Source: an uncultured Alphaproteobacteria bacterium (GTDB lineage Bacteria > Pseudomonadota > Alphaproteobacteria > Paracaedibacterales > CAIULA01). Taken from it: DNA of 64,000 nucleotides. Location: positions 1 to 64,000 of the forward strand of contig CAIULA010000022.1 of the NCBI GenBank assembly GCA_903899945.1, given 5' to 3'. Below are positions 25,315 to 34,116 of the stretch, piece after piece. The translations under genes and the position numbers were made by a program. Each line of letters opens with the position of its first letter. Within the stretch, counting starts at the first letter, position 1. A model generated the notes under the pieces. It was given only the letters and a program-made list of their open reading frames with translations, did no database searches and was not told the origin of the DNA.

Positions 25315-26051
25315 CAAATTGGCAGGCAACTGTTCTTACTCTTTTTCCTGAAATGTTTCCTGGGCCGCTAGCACATTCGTTGGCAGGTAGGGCTTTAAGG
25401 GAAAGTCTGTGGTTATTAAAAACAATTGATATTCGTGGTTTTGCTCATGATAAGCATCAAACCGTCGATGATACTTGTGTCGGCGGTGGTGCTGGAATGG
25501 TCTTAAAGGCTGATATTGTCGATGCAGCGCTAACTCATGCATGCAGTCAATATAATGAAGAAAAGCCTGCGATTATCTATCTGACACCACGTGGAGAACC
25601 GTTGCGTCAACCACGAGTGCGCTCATTGATGAAAAATAACCCTTCGGGTTGTATCCTTTTATGTGGTCGCTATGAGGGAATAGATGATCGAGTCATTGAA
25701 AAGTGGCGTGAGGAAAAAGGGCTGATAGAGATCAGCATTGGTGATTATATCCTTTCAGGTGGAGAGATTGCAGCTTTAACCTTGATGGATGCTTGTGTGC
25801 GTTTGCTTCCAGGGGTTGTTAACAAACAAGAATCATTGGAATCAGAAAGTTTCGAATTGGATCTTTTGGAATTTCCACAATATACCAAACCACAAAATTG
25901 GCAAGGTAAAGCAGTGCCTGAAGTATTGCTATCTGGCGATCATAAAAAAATAGCCACTTGGCGTCAGGGTCAATCGGAAAAAATCACAAAAGAACGTAGG
26001 CCTGATTTGTGGGATGCGTATTTAAAGAATGATTTAAGTCATCAGAAATAA
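25311..26051 (+). CDS. trmD: tRNA (guanine-37-N1)-methyltransferase
   Basis: 246 residues, normal, with a GTG start at 25311. It is a SPOUT methyltransferase that makes m1G37 and prevents frameshifting. LTLFPEMFPGPLAHSLAGRA, VDDTCVGGGAGMV, the trefoil-knot segment LLCGRYEGIDDRVIE and IGDYILSGGEIAAL are intact. The C-terminal domain has PQYTKPQNWQGK and KERRPDLWDAYL. Directly behind the stop lies a decayed second copy of this 3' end. Confidence 0.97.
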   Translation: MTNWQATVLTLFPEMFPGPLAHSLAGRALRESLWLLKTIDIRGFAHDKHQTVDDTCVGGGAGMVLKADIVDAALTHACSQYNEEKPAIIYLTPRGEPLRQPRVRSLMKNNPSGCILLCGRYEGIDDRVIEKWREEKGLIEISIGDYILSGGEIAALTLMDACVRLLPGVVNKQESLESESFELDLLEFPQYTKPQNWQGKAVPEVLLSGDHKKIATWRQGQSEKITKERRPDLWDAYLKNDLSHQK

Positions 26052-26052
26052 A

Positions 26053-26251
26053 GAATTTAATCTTGATTTATTGAGACATCCTCGGTAAACTGGGGACCGA
26101 AATTGGCAAGGAAAGGTCGTGCCTGAAATTCTGCGTCGGGTGACCATAATATAATTAGCCGCAAGGCATATAATAAAGCAGCAATGAACCCCGTGCACGC
26201 GAACCATATTGTGGAAAGCGTGATTTAGTAAAATCCGTTAGGCCAGATTTA
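26053..26251 (+). pseudogene. Remnant of a second trmD 3' end
   Basis: Starting two bases after the trmD stop, the DNA reads EFNLDLLRHPR-stop-TGDRNWQG and KVVPEIL, matching SFELDLLEFPQYTKPQNWQG and KAVPEVL of the intact gene. A one-base frameshift near 26134-26139 then recovers GDH (26139-26147), and after a scrambled stretch the frame ends RPDLG at 26240-26254, matching KERRPDLWD. The in-frame TAA (26086-26088) and the frameshift mark it as dead. It may come from tandem duplication, or from replacement of trmD by a diverged copy that left the old 3' end behind. Confidence 0.75.
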
Positions 26252-26277
26252 GGGTCTAGCACGCCAGGAGTATTAAA

Positions 26278-26655
26278 ATGAATTTATTGCAACAAGTTGA
26301 AGCTGAGCACTTAAAAAAGCTCGTCGAAGGAAAGACAATCCCTGATTTTCGTCCAGGTGATACCATAAAGGTTTTGGTAAAAGTTGTGGAAGGTGAACGT
26401 GAACGCACGCAGCCTTTTGAGGGTGTCGTGATCGGCCGTAAAAACCGTGGCTTGAACTCTTCCTTCCGTGTTCGTAAACTTTCCTATGGAGAGGGTGTTG
26501 AGCGCGTTTTCCCACTTTATTCACCAAATATTCGCATCGAAGTTTTGCGTCATGGTGATGTACGTCGTGCAAAATTGTATTACCTTCGTGGTCGTACGGG
26601 TAAGAGAGCGCGTATCGCTGAAAAAAGACGCGACACACCGATTACACAGGCTTAG
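26278..26655 (+). CDS. rplS: Ribosomal protein L19
   Basis: 125 residues. [37 protein letters not shown] and [19 protein letters not shown] are the standard bL19 blocks. AGGAG precedes the ATG at good spacing. It is the last gene of the ffh cluster and is followed by a strong terminator. The gap of 226 bases from trmD is unusually long for this operon and is filled by the trmD remnant. Confidence 0.98.
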   Translation: MNLLQQVEAEHLKKLVEGKTIPDFRPGDTIKVLVKVVEGERERTQPFEGVVIGRKNRGLNSSFRVRKLSYGEGVERVFPLYSPNIRIEVLRHGDVRRAKLYYLRGRTGKRARIAEKRRDTPITQA

Positions 26656-26682
26656 TAAAGCTCGTTATTTCTTCCAAAATCT

Positions 26683-26715
26683 AAAAAGCAGTCCTTTTCG
26701 GGCTGCTTTTTTTTT
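26683..26715 (+). terminator. Intrinsic terminator of the ffh-rplS operon
   Basis: AAAAGCAGTCC and GGGCTGCTTTT pair across a TTTTC loop with one G-T pair, followed by more T (nine in a row in all). Confidence 0.85.
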
Positions 26716-27016
26716 GTGTTTAAAGGTATACTGACCTTGGGATATGTATTTATCAAAAGATTAAAAACATAGTTGATGACAAGTGCGTTTTGTCAGGTTT
26801 TAATAGGTATTATAATTTCGTCTTTTAGCCAATTTCATTGAAATTTTACTTTAAAATTTATTAATAAGGCGAATTATAGTTGTTATTTTCTAATAAAGAT
26901 CGTGTTAAAAAGGACACACATTACTGTAAAAGAATTTTAAACTTTACCAAATAATATCTTTAGTTTTTCTAAGGATGGTATACGAAAGCTAATAAAAAAT
27001 AAGAAGGTAAAATTTA
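26716..27016. other. 301-base AT-rich gap before the SUKH-like gene
   Basis: A small hairpin, TGACAA-N7-TTGTCA, is at 26777-26795; its right arm overlaps a TTGTCA that could serve as -35 with a TATAAT at 26811-26816 (spacer 15). Otherwise nothing is seen. The promoter is weakly supported. Confidence 0.35.
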
Positions 27017-27529
27017 ATGCCTCTTGTGCTTGTTGTTTTTGTATCTTTGTTTTTTTCTTTGGTCTCTGAAGCTTCTTCTGGAGATGAAGTCATGCTTGAC
27101 GATCCTTTGTCTGTCTGTTTTGAGCAGCTGAAAATGAAATATATGCCTTTGGTTTCAGCTAGGTATCCTGTTGGAATGCTTCCTCTTGATGAATCAGATC
27201 TGATTGCCATAGAACCGTTAGTCAGTCCTGATTTTCACTTTCGAGATGATCTTAGAAGATTTTACTTAGAAGTAAGCCATCTTGCTTTTAAGGGAACGGC
27301 ACCATCAAGGGCTCATGGAGGACTAAGCAGCTCGCTTTGTCAACTGGTTAGAACGCGCTACAAGGCGGATGGATGGGTTCCTTTTTGCGATGACGGCGAC
27401 GGTTATTATGGCATTAATCAAGAAGAAGGATGCGTCCGTTTATTTTCATATTCCGCTGATAGTATTTTTGATGAGGAGGTTTACACGAATTTAGAAGGAT
27501 TCTTGAAAGCCCAATACCTCTCAGATTAA
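27017..27529 (+). CDS. SUKH (SMI1/KNR4)-like protein with signal peptide
   Basis: 170 residues. After an N-terminal hydrophobic leader (MPLVLVVFVSLFFSLVSEASS) the body resembles the SUKH-1 immunity fold: PLDESDLIAIEPLVSP, DDLRRFYLEVSHLAFKG, and the late block WVPFCDDGDGYYGINQ then GCVRLFSYSAD and a final amphipathic YTNLEGFLKAQYL. SUKH proteins usually neutralise nuclease toxins of polymorphic toxin systems in the cytoplasm. Here the leader predicts export, which is odd, and there is no alternative start after it that keeps the fold. It is convergent with the LHH nuclease gene and overlaps it by four bases. The family call is by pattern reading and should be tested by profile search. Confidence 0.65.
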   Translation: MPLVLVVFVSLFFSLVSEASSGDEVMLDDPLSVCFEQLKMKYMPLVSARYPVGMLPLDESDLIAIEPLVSPDFHFRDDLRRFYLEVSHLAFKGTAPSRAHGGLSSSLCQLVRTRYKADGWVPFCDDGDGYYGINQEEGCVRLFSYSADSIFDEEVYTNLEGFLKAQYLSD

Positions 27530-28917
27530 CTTCTGATTTGCTCAATATATTCTGCAATTTTAAGCCCAAACTCATTTCGCGCTTTTTTAAATTCTGGCCG
27601 ATTAACAGGTGTTCCGGGTAAATCTCGGTAAGTGCTTTCACAGAAATGTAGTGAACCTGAAAATTGAGTGTGTAGTTTTTGCGTAATTAAAACGACTATT
27701 GATCGACCTTGGTGAGTTTTGGCGTCATGGTGGGTTAAATGATGATAGTTCATCGTTTCACCATCTGCTCCGATAGGACACAAGGAGTTTTTCAGTCTGT
27801 CTAAGTTGGATAGGCCTTCGAGATCAGATCTGGCTAGATCTAAAGAAAATAAAGAGAAATAAACTTCATAGCCTTCAATTTCAAGCATTTGGTAATTAGG
27901 CATTACGAATTCTTCAAAGAGTTCAATAATCTCATTCCTTCTGATTTTTTTTCCTGTTCCAGTAACGATTTCCTCTTTTCTGAGTTGGATGTGAGTAAAA
28001 TGATTTTCCCAAAGTTCCGCTTCGGCACTGAATTCTTTTGAAAGCTCTTTTGTTGATTTCCCCCTTCTTTTTTCTGCTTCAATCGATAATTCTTCTTTAT
28101 GTCTTCTTCTTATCGTTTTTTCTTCTTCGGTCTCTGGTATATAAGGTTCTTTAGTTGCATCAGCAGGCCACGATTCGACTAACCCTGATCCCTTTGCTTC
28201 GACTATTTCTAGGCGAGAGAGCGCCCATCTGGCAGCTGGGGTTAAAAACTTGCCTGTTAAATGTGGGTCTCTTATAGGAGAAGAGTATTTTTCTTTTAAT
28301 GCAATGATCTCTTGTCTTTCGACAGGATTAGATGTTTCTGACAATATCCCATGAAATTCCGGATCGTTTGTTGTGTAATAAAGGGCGCGATTTCTTCTTT
28401 CTGCTGCATTTATTCGTCCGGGTGTGAGGTCGAATTTTTTTGAAAGTTGTTCGCGTTGTGCAGGTGACAATTTCCCTTTTTTAAATTCGGTAGACGATGT
28501 TTTATCTTCGAGGATGATACTTGATCCTGTTGCATTGCTATCTTCATCATCACTTCCAGAATCAAAAATAGAAACAGATGATCTTATTTCAGCATCACGA
28601 AGGCTAGATCTAGATGTTGTTTTTGAGACAAACCTTTCTTCTGGCCAAAGTAAGGATGGATCATCACCAGAGCTTTCACCATCAGTAATATCTTCCACTT
28701 CATATCCATTGCCTTTGGTGATTTTCCAATCATATTTGGACCTATTTGGGGAGTGTTTAATTAGAGACACACTTTTATCACGAGAAAGAGTATCTGCACA
28801 TGAGGCCTTTCTTGATAGAAATGGGGTTTTTCGAGGAGGTGAGCTTACATCTGTCGATGTTGCTGCAAAACAAATAGGGGAAATTTTAACAAAAATAAAA
28901 ACAAATACAAAAAACAT
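27526..28917 (-). CDS. Exported toxin-like protein with C-terminal LHH nuclease domain
   Basis: 463 residues. It has an N-terminal signal peptide (MFFVFVFIFVKISPICFAA), then a long polar, charged, poorly structured region to about residue 300. The C-terminal 95 residues fit the LHH branch of the HNH/endonuclease VII toxins: NLDRLKNSLCPIGADGE, then MNYHHLTHHDA with the paired His (about residues 392-393), ITQKLHTQF (His about 416), SLHF (His about 424) and VNRPEFKKARNEFG. In known members this domain sits at the toxin end of polymorphic toxins and cuts DNA. Its tail-to-tail neighbour is SUKH-like, a common immunity family. The gene is divergent from tssF, 204 bases away, so it may be T6SS cargo, although a Sec leader is unusual for that. 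No ribosome binding site is obvious. Confidence 0.75.
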   Translation of the reverse strand: MFFVFVFIFVKISPICFAATSTDVSSPPRKTPFLSRKASCADTLSRDKSVSLIKHSPNRSKYDWKITKGNGYEVEDITDGESSGDDPSLLWPEERFVSKTTSRSSLRDAEIRSSVSIFDSGSDDEDSNATGSSIILEDKTSSTEFKKGKLSPAQREQLSKKFDLTPGRINAAERRNRALYYTTNDPEFHGILSETSNPVERQEIIALKEKYSSPIRDPHLTGKFLTPAARWALSRLEIVEAKGSGLVESWPADATKEPYIPETEEEKTIRRRHKEELSIEAEKRRGKSTKELSKEFSAEAELWENHFTHIQLRKEEIVTGTGKKIRRNEIIELFEEFVMPNYQMLEIEGYEVYFSLFSLDLARSDLEGLSNLDRLKNSLCPIGADGETMNYHHLTHHDAKTHQGRSIVVLITQKLHTQFSGSLHFCESTYRDLPGTPVNRPEFKKARNEFGLKIAEYIEQIRS

Positions 28918-29121
28918 TTAAATAAAAACTATAATTATTAATAGAGTATAGATTTATCTTTTATTATATTAATTGATTGTTTTCAAGATCTGATTTTGAT
29001 TTTCTTGACGGTCATCGCAAAAAAGTGCTTGTTTTTAAGTGCATCTATTACAAATACAGTTTGCTTCTTCCTTATAAAAATATATAATTTTAATTAAATT
29101 GCCGTTATCTGGATCTCCTTT

Positions 29122-30954
29122 GTGTTTCAAAGTGTGCGCGATCGTTTCTTGAATTATTACAATAATGAAATGCGTTACCTTCGTAATGCAGGCGGCATCT
29201 TTGCAAAGCAGCACCCGAAAATTGCCAGACGTTTAGAACTAGGCAGCAAAGAATCTCCTGATCCGCATACAGAAAGGCTTCTTGAATCTTTTGCTTTTCT
29301 TTCAGCGCGTCTTAGTCAAGAAATTGATGAACGTTTTCCGCAAATTGCATCGGCTCTTTTAGATGTTACATATCCTCATTTGATTAATCCAATTCCGGCA
29401 ATGACCATTGCGCAATTCCAAGTCGATCCCACAAAAGGAAAACTAACGACCGGCTATTGTGTCGCAAAAGGATCTCAGCTTTTCACATATGCTGAACAAG
29501 GGGTAACGTGTCGATTCCAAACAGCTTATCCTGTAACTTTGTGGCCCATTAAAATTAAGAAAACAGATATTGTTTCTCGAAGCCATTATAATGCCGAGAG
29601 CGGGCCTGGAAAACATGAATGGTTCCTTCGTTTAAAATTAGAAAGTATGGGAGACTTGGATTTTTCTGAATTGGATATTAACTCTCTTCAGTTCCATATC
29701 AGAGGAGAGCGTGTTCTAAGTTTGGCGATTTATGAAAGTTTATTTGCTCAAACTTCGGCTTCTGTATTTGTTTCTACGGATGGAAAAACCGCCCATGCCT
29801 TGCCAAAAGATTCTCTTCAGCCTGTTGGATTTGAAAGAGATGAAGCTATTCTTCCGCTTTCAGAACATACGACGCATGCCTATCAGCTTTTGCAAGAATA
29901 TTTCCATTTCCCTGAAAAATTCTTATTTTTTAAAGTTAATCACCTTAATAAAACGAAAGATAAAGTATCACTAGAGACAAATTCTATTGAACTTTTGATT
30001 TCCTTAAAAAGTGTCCATGATCTTTTGCAAAAAAATCTGAGCCCAGATAATTTTCTTTTGGGGTGTACTCCGATTGTGAATCTTTTTCTAAAAACAACAG
30101 AACCTCAAAGGCTCACAAAAAGAAAAGTAAGTTATCGTTTGGTTCCTGATCAAAGACGGGAAAAAACCACAGAAATTTATAGCGTTTTAAAGGTTTCTGC
30201 GGCAGTAGAGGGGGGCGAGGAGCCTCAGACTTTTTCACCTTATTTTTCTTTTGATCACGAAAGAATTTCCACTAAAGATGCAATCTATTGGGTTGCTAAG
30301 CGAACCTCGGCCGATTTACGAGATGTACCCGGTACAGATATTCATTTGTCATTTGTGGATTTAGAGTTCAATCCTGCTTTACCTCCTCATCATATTATTT
30401 ATGCGCAGACGTTATGTACGAATCGTTTTTTAGCGGAGCAAGTTCCAACAGGAGCGGAATTGCAAATTGAAGAAGCTGTCCCGATTAGTCGTATCGTTTG
30501 TTTAGACAAACCAGTTCCTCAAGTTTATTCACCGAGTGATGGGGAAACATTATGGCGTTTGATTTCACAATTATCAGTGAATCACCTTTCTTTAACAGGA
30601 GGGGCTGAATCTTTAAAGGTTCTTAAAGAAAGCCTTAAATTGTATGCAGGGCCTCTTCATTCTGATCGTCATTATGAAATTGAGAATATTCAAAAGCTTC
30701 AAACAAAAAAAATCACCCGCCGTTTTGGCGTTGAGGCTTGGCGCGGTTTTGTTAATGGCCTTCAAGTTTCTCTCGAAATAAATACGCCGAGAGGGGGAGG
30801 GGATGCAAGTTTCTTATTGGCTTCGGTTTTGAGACATTATTTTGCCCTTAATGTATCAATAAACTCTTTTATCGAGCTTAGTATGTTTAAAACCAATCAT
30901 ATAGATGAGTACATGAGATGGCATCCATTACCTGGCGAGAAAATCCTTCTGTAA
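29122..30954 (+). CDS. tssF: T6SS baseplate subunit TssF (VasA/ImpG)
   Basis: 610 residues, normal. It starts with GTG at 29122. The family opening is clear: NYYNNEMRYLRNAGGIFAKQ then HPKIARRLEL, and RLLESFAFLSARLSQEIDE, followed by LLDVTYPHLINPIPAM. Later blocks such as SLTGGAESLKVLKESL and RRFGVEAWRGFVNGLQVSLE also fit. TssF with TssG and TssK forms the wedge of the phage-like baseplate of the type VI secretion system in the cytoplasm. Only tssF and tssG are in this window; the remaining T6SS genes must be elsewhere. The 3' end overlaps tssG by 37 bases. Confidence 0.95.
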   Translation: MFQSVRDRFLNYYNNEMRYLRNAGGIFAKQHPKIARRLELGSKESPDPHTERLLESFAFLSARLSQEIDERFPQIASALLDVTYPHLINPIPAMTIAQFQVDPTKGKLTTGYCVAKGSQLFTYAEQGVTCRFQTAYPVTLWPIKIKKTDIVSRSHYNAESGPGKHEWFLRLKLESMGDLDFSELDINSLQFHIRGERVLSLAIYESLFAQTSASVFVSTDGKTAHALPKDSLQPVGFERDEAILPLSEHTTHAYQLLQEYFHFPEKFLFFKVNHLNKTKDKVSLETNSIELLISLKSVHDLLQKNLSPDNFLLGCTPIVNLFLKTTEPQRLTKRKVSYRLVPDQRREKTTEIYSVLKVSAAVEGGEEPQTFSPYFSFDHERISTKDAIYWVAKRTSADLRDVPGTDIHLSFVDLEFNPALPPHHIIYAQTLCTNRFLAEQVPTGAELQIEEAVPISRIVCLDKPVPQVYSPSDGETLWRLISQLSVNHLSLTGGAESLKVLKESLKLYAGPLHSDRHYEIENIQKLQTKKITRRFGVEAWRGFVNGLQVSLEINTPRGGGDASFLLASVLRHYFALNVSINSFIELSMFKTNHIDEYMRWHPLPGEKILL

Positions 30955-31964
30955 AGGAGGCGATGATCAAACATGTTTATGATTTCGATTTTGATCAAGC
31001 AATTCATGTTTTGGAAGCTCTTAATCCTGAATCCATTCCGCTCGGAGAGGGCGATGATCCGTGCAAAGAAGCTATTCGCATTAAATCGCGTGTTAGTTTA
31101 GCGGTTCCGCCAACCGAGTTAGATTCATTGCAGGAGATCTCTGATCAAAAACCAATCCTGTGGATTAATTTTTTAAGCATCGCCGGGATTCAAGGACCGC
31201 TTCCAACCCCGTATACAGAGACAGTTATTGAAAGAACCCGAATAAAAGATACCGCTTTCAGGGATTTTCTTGATATTTTTAATCATCGTTTTGCTTCTTT
31301 GTGGCATAGATTTCGCAAAAAAACTATTCCAGGGCTTCTTCAAAAGTCGCCTGAGGAATCTCCTCTTGGTCGGACTATTTTACAGCTTTCTGGAATCAAT
31401 AGTATTTCTCTTTTAGATAAGTCAAAATTAAGCCCTAATATTTTATTGACCTATCGGGATTTACTTTGGAAGAGATCACATTCATCAGCAGGGTTAATTA
31501 GAATCATTCGTAGTTTTTTTAAAGTTCCTGCTAGATTAGAACAATTTCAAGGACAATGGAGCAAGGCAAGGCCTTCAGAACGTAGTGTCATTGGATCTAA
31601 GGGCGGCCAATTCAACGTATTAGGCGGTGACCTTATAATCGGGAAAATGAGTTGGGAACAAGCAGCATCCGCAACGATTGTGATTGGTCCTTTAAATTGG
31701 GAACAGTATTGTTCGTTTCTGCCTATTCATAATCTGAATAAAAAAACTCATGAATCGCATTTGCCGGTTCTTGAACGTCTTTCATATTTTTACAGTGGTT
31801 TGGATGTTCAGCTTTTTGCACGATTTATACTCAATCGTTTTGCTATTAAGTCCACCAAGCTTAATGGAAGCTTTGCGCTTGGATTTAACACATGGCTAAA
31901 GTGTGACAAAATTCCCTCAGAAAACCCATCCGTTAAAATAAATTTATGTGAACCGCATAGATAA
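30918..31964 (+). CDS. tssG: T6SS baseplate subunit TssG (VasB/ImpH)
   Basis: 348 residues, normal. The conserved start region is DFDFDQAIHVLEAL, followed by FLSIAGIQGPLPTPYTE, the RDFLDIFNHRFASLWHRFRK block and VIGPLNWEQYCSFLP near the C-terminus. An inner ATG at 30963 has GGAGG only two bases ahead, too close, so the upstream ATG overlapping tssF is kept. TssG pairs with two TssF in the baseplate wedge. The gene is followed by a porin, not by other T6SS genes. Confidence 0.94.
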   Translation: MASITWRENPSVKEAMIKHVYDFDFDQAIHVLEALNPESIPLGEGDDPCKEAIRIKSRVSLAVPPTELDSLQEISDQKPILWINFLSIAGIQGPLPTPYTETVIERTRIKDTAFRDFLDIFNHRFASLWHRFRKKTIPGLLQKSPEESPLGRTILQLSGINSISLLDKSKLSPNILLTYRDLLWKRSHSSAGLIRIIRSFFKVPARLEQFQGQWSKARPSERSVIGSKGGQFNVLGGDLIIGKMSWEQAASATIVIGPLNWEQYCSFLPIHNLNKKTHESHLPVLERLSYFYSGLDVQLFARFILNRFAIKSTKLNGSFALGFNTWLKCDKIPSENPSVKINLCEPHR

Positions 31965-32030
31965 TCTTTACTTTTATATGTTTTTGTATAAAAATTTAAC
32001 TAAAGATTTTACATAAAGGAGTGTATTTTT

Positions 32031-33614
32031 ATGAGTCGTTTTATTGAGAAAAGATCTGCTTTTCGAAAAGCGTTGCTGGTTTCAACTATTGTTTGCTCTA
32101 CGTTAGGTTTCTCTTCTGCTAAGGCCGAAGAGTCTGCAGGGGCTGAATTTTCACAAGCTGGCGCTGAGCTTTCAAAAGAGATTGCAGCTTTACAACAACA
32201 AATCATTGAGTTGAACAAAAAGGTTTCCACTATGGAAACGGTTCAAAAGCAATCTGAAGAGACAACGAGACAAACAGCAATAGCGGCTGCAAGGCAAGAA
32301 GTTGCAACAACAGGAGTTAAGCGTGCTGATGCGCCGGCGACAAATACTAAAGCATGGCCAACAGGATATATGTCTGTTCCTGGTACAAGCAGTGCAATTA
32401 AAATTGGCGGGTTTGCACGTGGAGATGTCGTTTATGAATCAGGTCCTCAGCTAGGTGATTCAATCGGGGTTGCATCATTGCCGCTTAAGGGGATTAACGC
32501 CGCTGCTTCTAAACAGGGGAACACAACATTAAACGCGCGTGCTTCAAGGCTTAATTTTGCGTCGATTACGGAAACAGGCAAGGGCGATTTAACAACTTTT
32601 ATAGAAATAGATTTCTTTGGAAGCAATGCAAGTTCTACTTATTCACCCAGAATACGTCATGCCTATGGTGAGTTCCTAGGAGTTTTAGCGGGGCAGACAA
32701 CAACAGTTTTCGGTGATTTGGATTCTCTCGGCACAAACGTCGATATTAACGGTATTAATGGTGGTACGCTCCGTCAACCACAAGTCCGCTATACAATGAC
32801 GCCTATGCAAGATGTTAAGTTGATGGTTGCCTTAGAAAGGCCAGTCACTGACTATACGACAAGAGACGGAACCCTGAATAACGCTAGTAACATGTTTGGA
32901 AGTACAGGAATAAGCAATGGAGCAACCAACAATTCGGCGACTGGTGCCGGCGTTGGTACATCTGCACTTCCTGATCTGACAACTCAGTTAAGGTGGTCCG
33001 GCAGCGCAGGGCACATAGCGTTGCGAGGTGTTGTGCGTCAACTTGCGGTTAAAAACATAGCTGACGCGAGTTCTGGCACTGGCGCTGTTACCCCCCCAGC
33101 ACTACCTGGATCATTCAGCTCAACCAATAACTTTAGTGCAAGAGCTACAGCTTGGGGTATTGGTATCGGTGGTAAATTTATAACAGTTGGTAAAAGCGGT
33201 TTCTTTGGACAGATCAATGGTGGTGACGGTATTGGACGTTATATCTATGAACTTGATGGGCAAGCTGCGTTCTTTGATCCAACTCAACGCAAATTCCAAA
33301 CACAAAGAGCCTATAACGGAATCCTTGGTTATGAGCATTACTGGCAAGATAATATTCGTACTAACTTAATGGTAAGCTACACAAGAGTTGAAGTCTCTCC
33401 ATTTAGTCCCGGTATGGCTGATAGTACGGTCGCGCCTTTAAATAGCACAACAAGAATATCTAATCAGTTCAAGAAGGTTATGGCAAACATCATATACAGC
33501 CCTGTTGCTAATATGGATGTTGGGTTTGAAGTTGGCTACTTTAAACGCGAGACGATTGATCATAAGAATGGTCAGACAGTTCGTACACAACTTGCCCTTA
33601 CCTACAAATTCTAA
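32031..33614 (+). CDS. DcaP-like trimeric porin
   Basis: 527 residues. AAAGGAG sits eight bases before the ATG. A signal peptide (ALLVSTIVCSTLGFSSAKA) is followed by a coiled coil of about 40 residues (LSKEIAALQQQIIELNKKVS) and then a long beta barrel. MSVPGTSSAIKIGGFARGDV at the barrel start is typical of the DcaP family, and the last strand VRTQLALTYKF ends in Phe. The DcaP porins carry an N-terminal coiled coil and import anionic solutes. The strong ribosome binding site suggests an abundant outer-membrane protein. Substrate unknown. Confidence 0.85.
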   Translation: MSRFIEKRSAFRKALLVSTIVCSTLGFSSAKAEESAGAEFSQAGAELSKEIAALQQQIIELNKKVSTMETVQKQSEETTRQTAIAAARQEVATTGVKRADAPATNTKAWPTGYMSVPGTSSAIKIGGFARGDVVYESGPQLGDSIGVASLPLKGINAAASKQGNTTLNARASRLNFASITETGKGDLTTFIEIDFFGSNASSTYSPRIRHAYGEFLGVLAGQTTTVFGDLDSLGTNVDINGINGGTLRQPQVRYTMTPMQDVKLMVALERPVTDYTTRDGTLNNASNMFGSTGISNGATNNSATGAGVGTSALPDLTTQLRWSGSAGHIALRGVVRQLAVKNIADASSGTGAVTPPALPGSFSSTNNFSARATAWGIGIGGKFITVGKSGFFGQINGGDGIGRYIYELDGQAAFFDPTQRKFQTQRAYNGILGYEHYWQDNIRTNLMVSYTRVEVSPFSPGMADSTVAPLNSTTRISNQFKKVMANIIYSPVANMDVGFEVGYFKRETIDHKNGQTVRTQLALTYKF

Positions 33615-33646
33615 TAGAAAAAACTATTGGAAATTTATGGCCAGTG

Positions 33647-33684
33647 CCTGATAGAATAGTTGAAAGTTTCTCTATTTTATCAGG
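33647..33684 (+). promoter_or_regulatory. Hairpin overlapping the ribosome binding site of the 2TM gene
   Basis: CCTGATAGAATAG (33647-33659) pairs with CTATTTTATCAGG (33672-33684) with one G-T pair. The right arm contains AGG of the AGGTG that precedes the ATG at 33691. It has no T tail, so it may end the porin message or hide the ribosome binding site. Confidence 0.45.
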
Positions 33685-33690
33685 TGCACC

Positions 33691-34107
33691 ATGGATCACG
33701 AATCTCTCGTTCGCAAAAAAATTCACGCCCTTAAAACTTTCTACACAAATCTGTTTATCTACACCGCTGTTTGTATAGCCTGTATCATCATTTGGCTGAG
33801 TATGGGTGGCGGCGCCTTTTGGCCCATTTGGGTTATTTTTGGATGTGGCCTTGCTGCGGTCTTACAGGCTGTTAGTTTGGGGCAAATTCCAAAGCTTCAT
33901 GAACTTTTTCCTTTTTTGAGTCCTTCCTGGGAAGATGAGCAAGTCAAACATCAGCTTGAAAAAAATGATAAATATAAAAGCAATGAAGAGCATTTTAAAC
34001 AAGCTGATAAATATGAAAAGCATGCAGAACATTCGCATATGCATATTCCTGAAGAGGTGAAAAAAAAGATAAGCGAAGAAGCTAAAAAGAAAACGCTTAA
34101 AAAATGA
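33691..34107 (+). CDS. Two-membrane-span (2TM) domain protein
   Basis: 138 residues. An amphipathic lead (ESLVRKKIHALKTFYTNLFI) runs into two hydrophobic helices separated by GGGAFWPIWVIF, the layout of the 2TM domain found in small membrane proteins and fused to some sensor kinases. The C-terminal 60 residues are very hydrophilic, Lys/Glu/His-rich and helical (HFKQADKYEKHAEHSHMH), possibly metal-binding or just charged. Function unknown. The start has AGGTG in a hairpin. Confidence 0.7.
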   Translation: MDHESLVRKKIHALKTFYTNLFIYTAVCIACIIIWLSMGGGAFWPIWVIFGCGLAAVLQAVSLGQIPKLHELFPFLSPSWEDEQVKHQLEKNDKYKSNEEHFKQADKYEKHAEHSHMHIPEEVKKKISEEAKKKTLKK

Positions 34108-34116
34108 AATTTTTCT

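Noticed and set aside
26101-26160. Possible extra small gene between trmD and rplS
   Set aside because: The only protein-like signal is the broken trmD copy with a stop and a frameshift.
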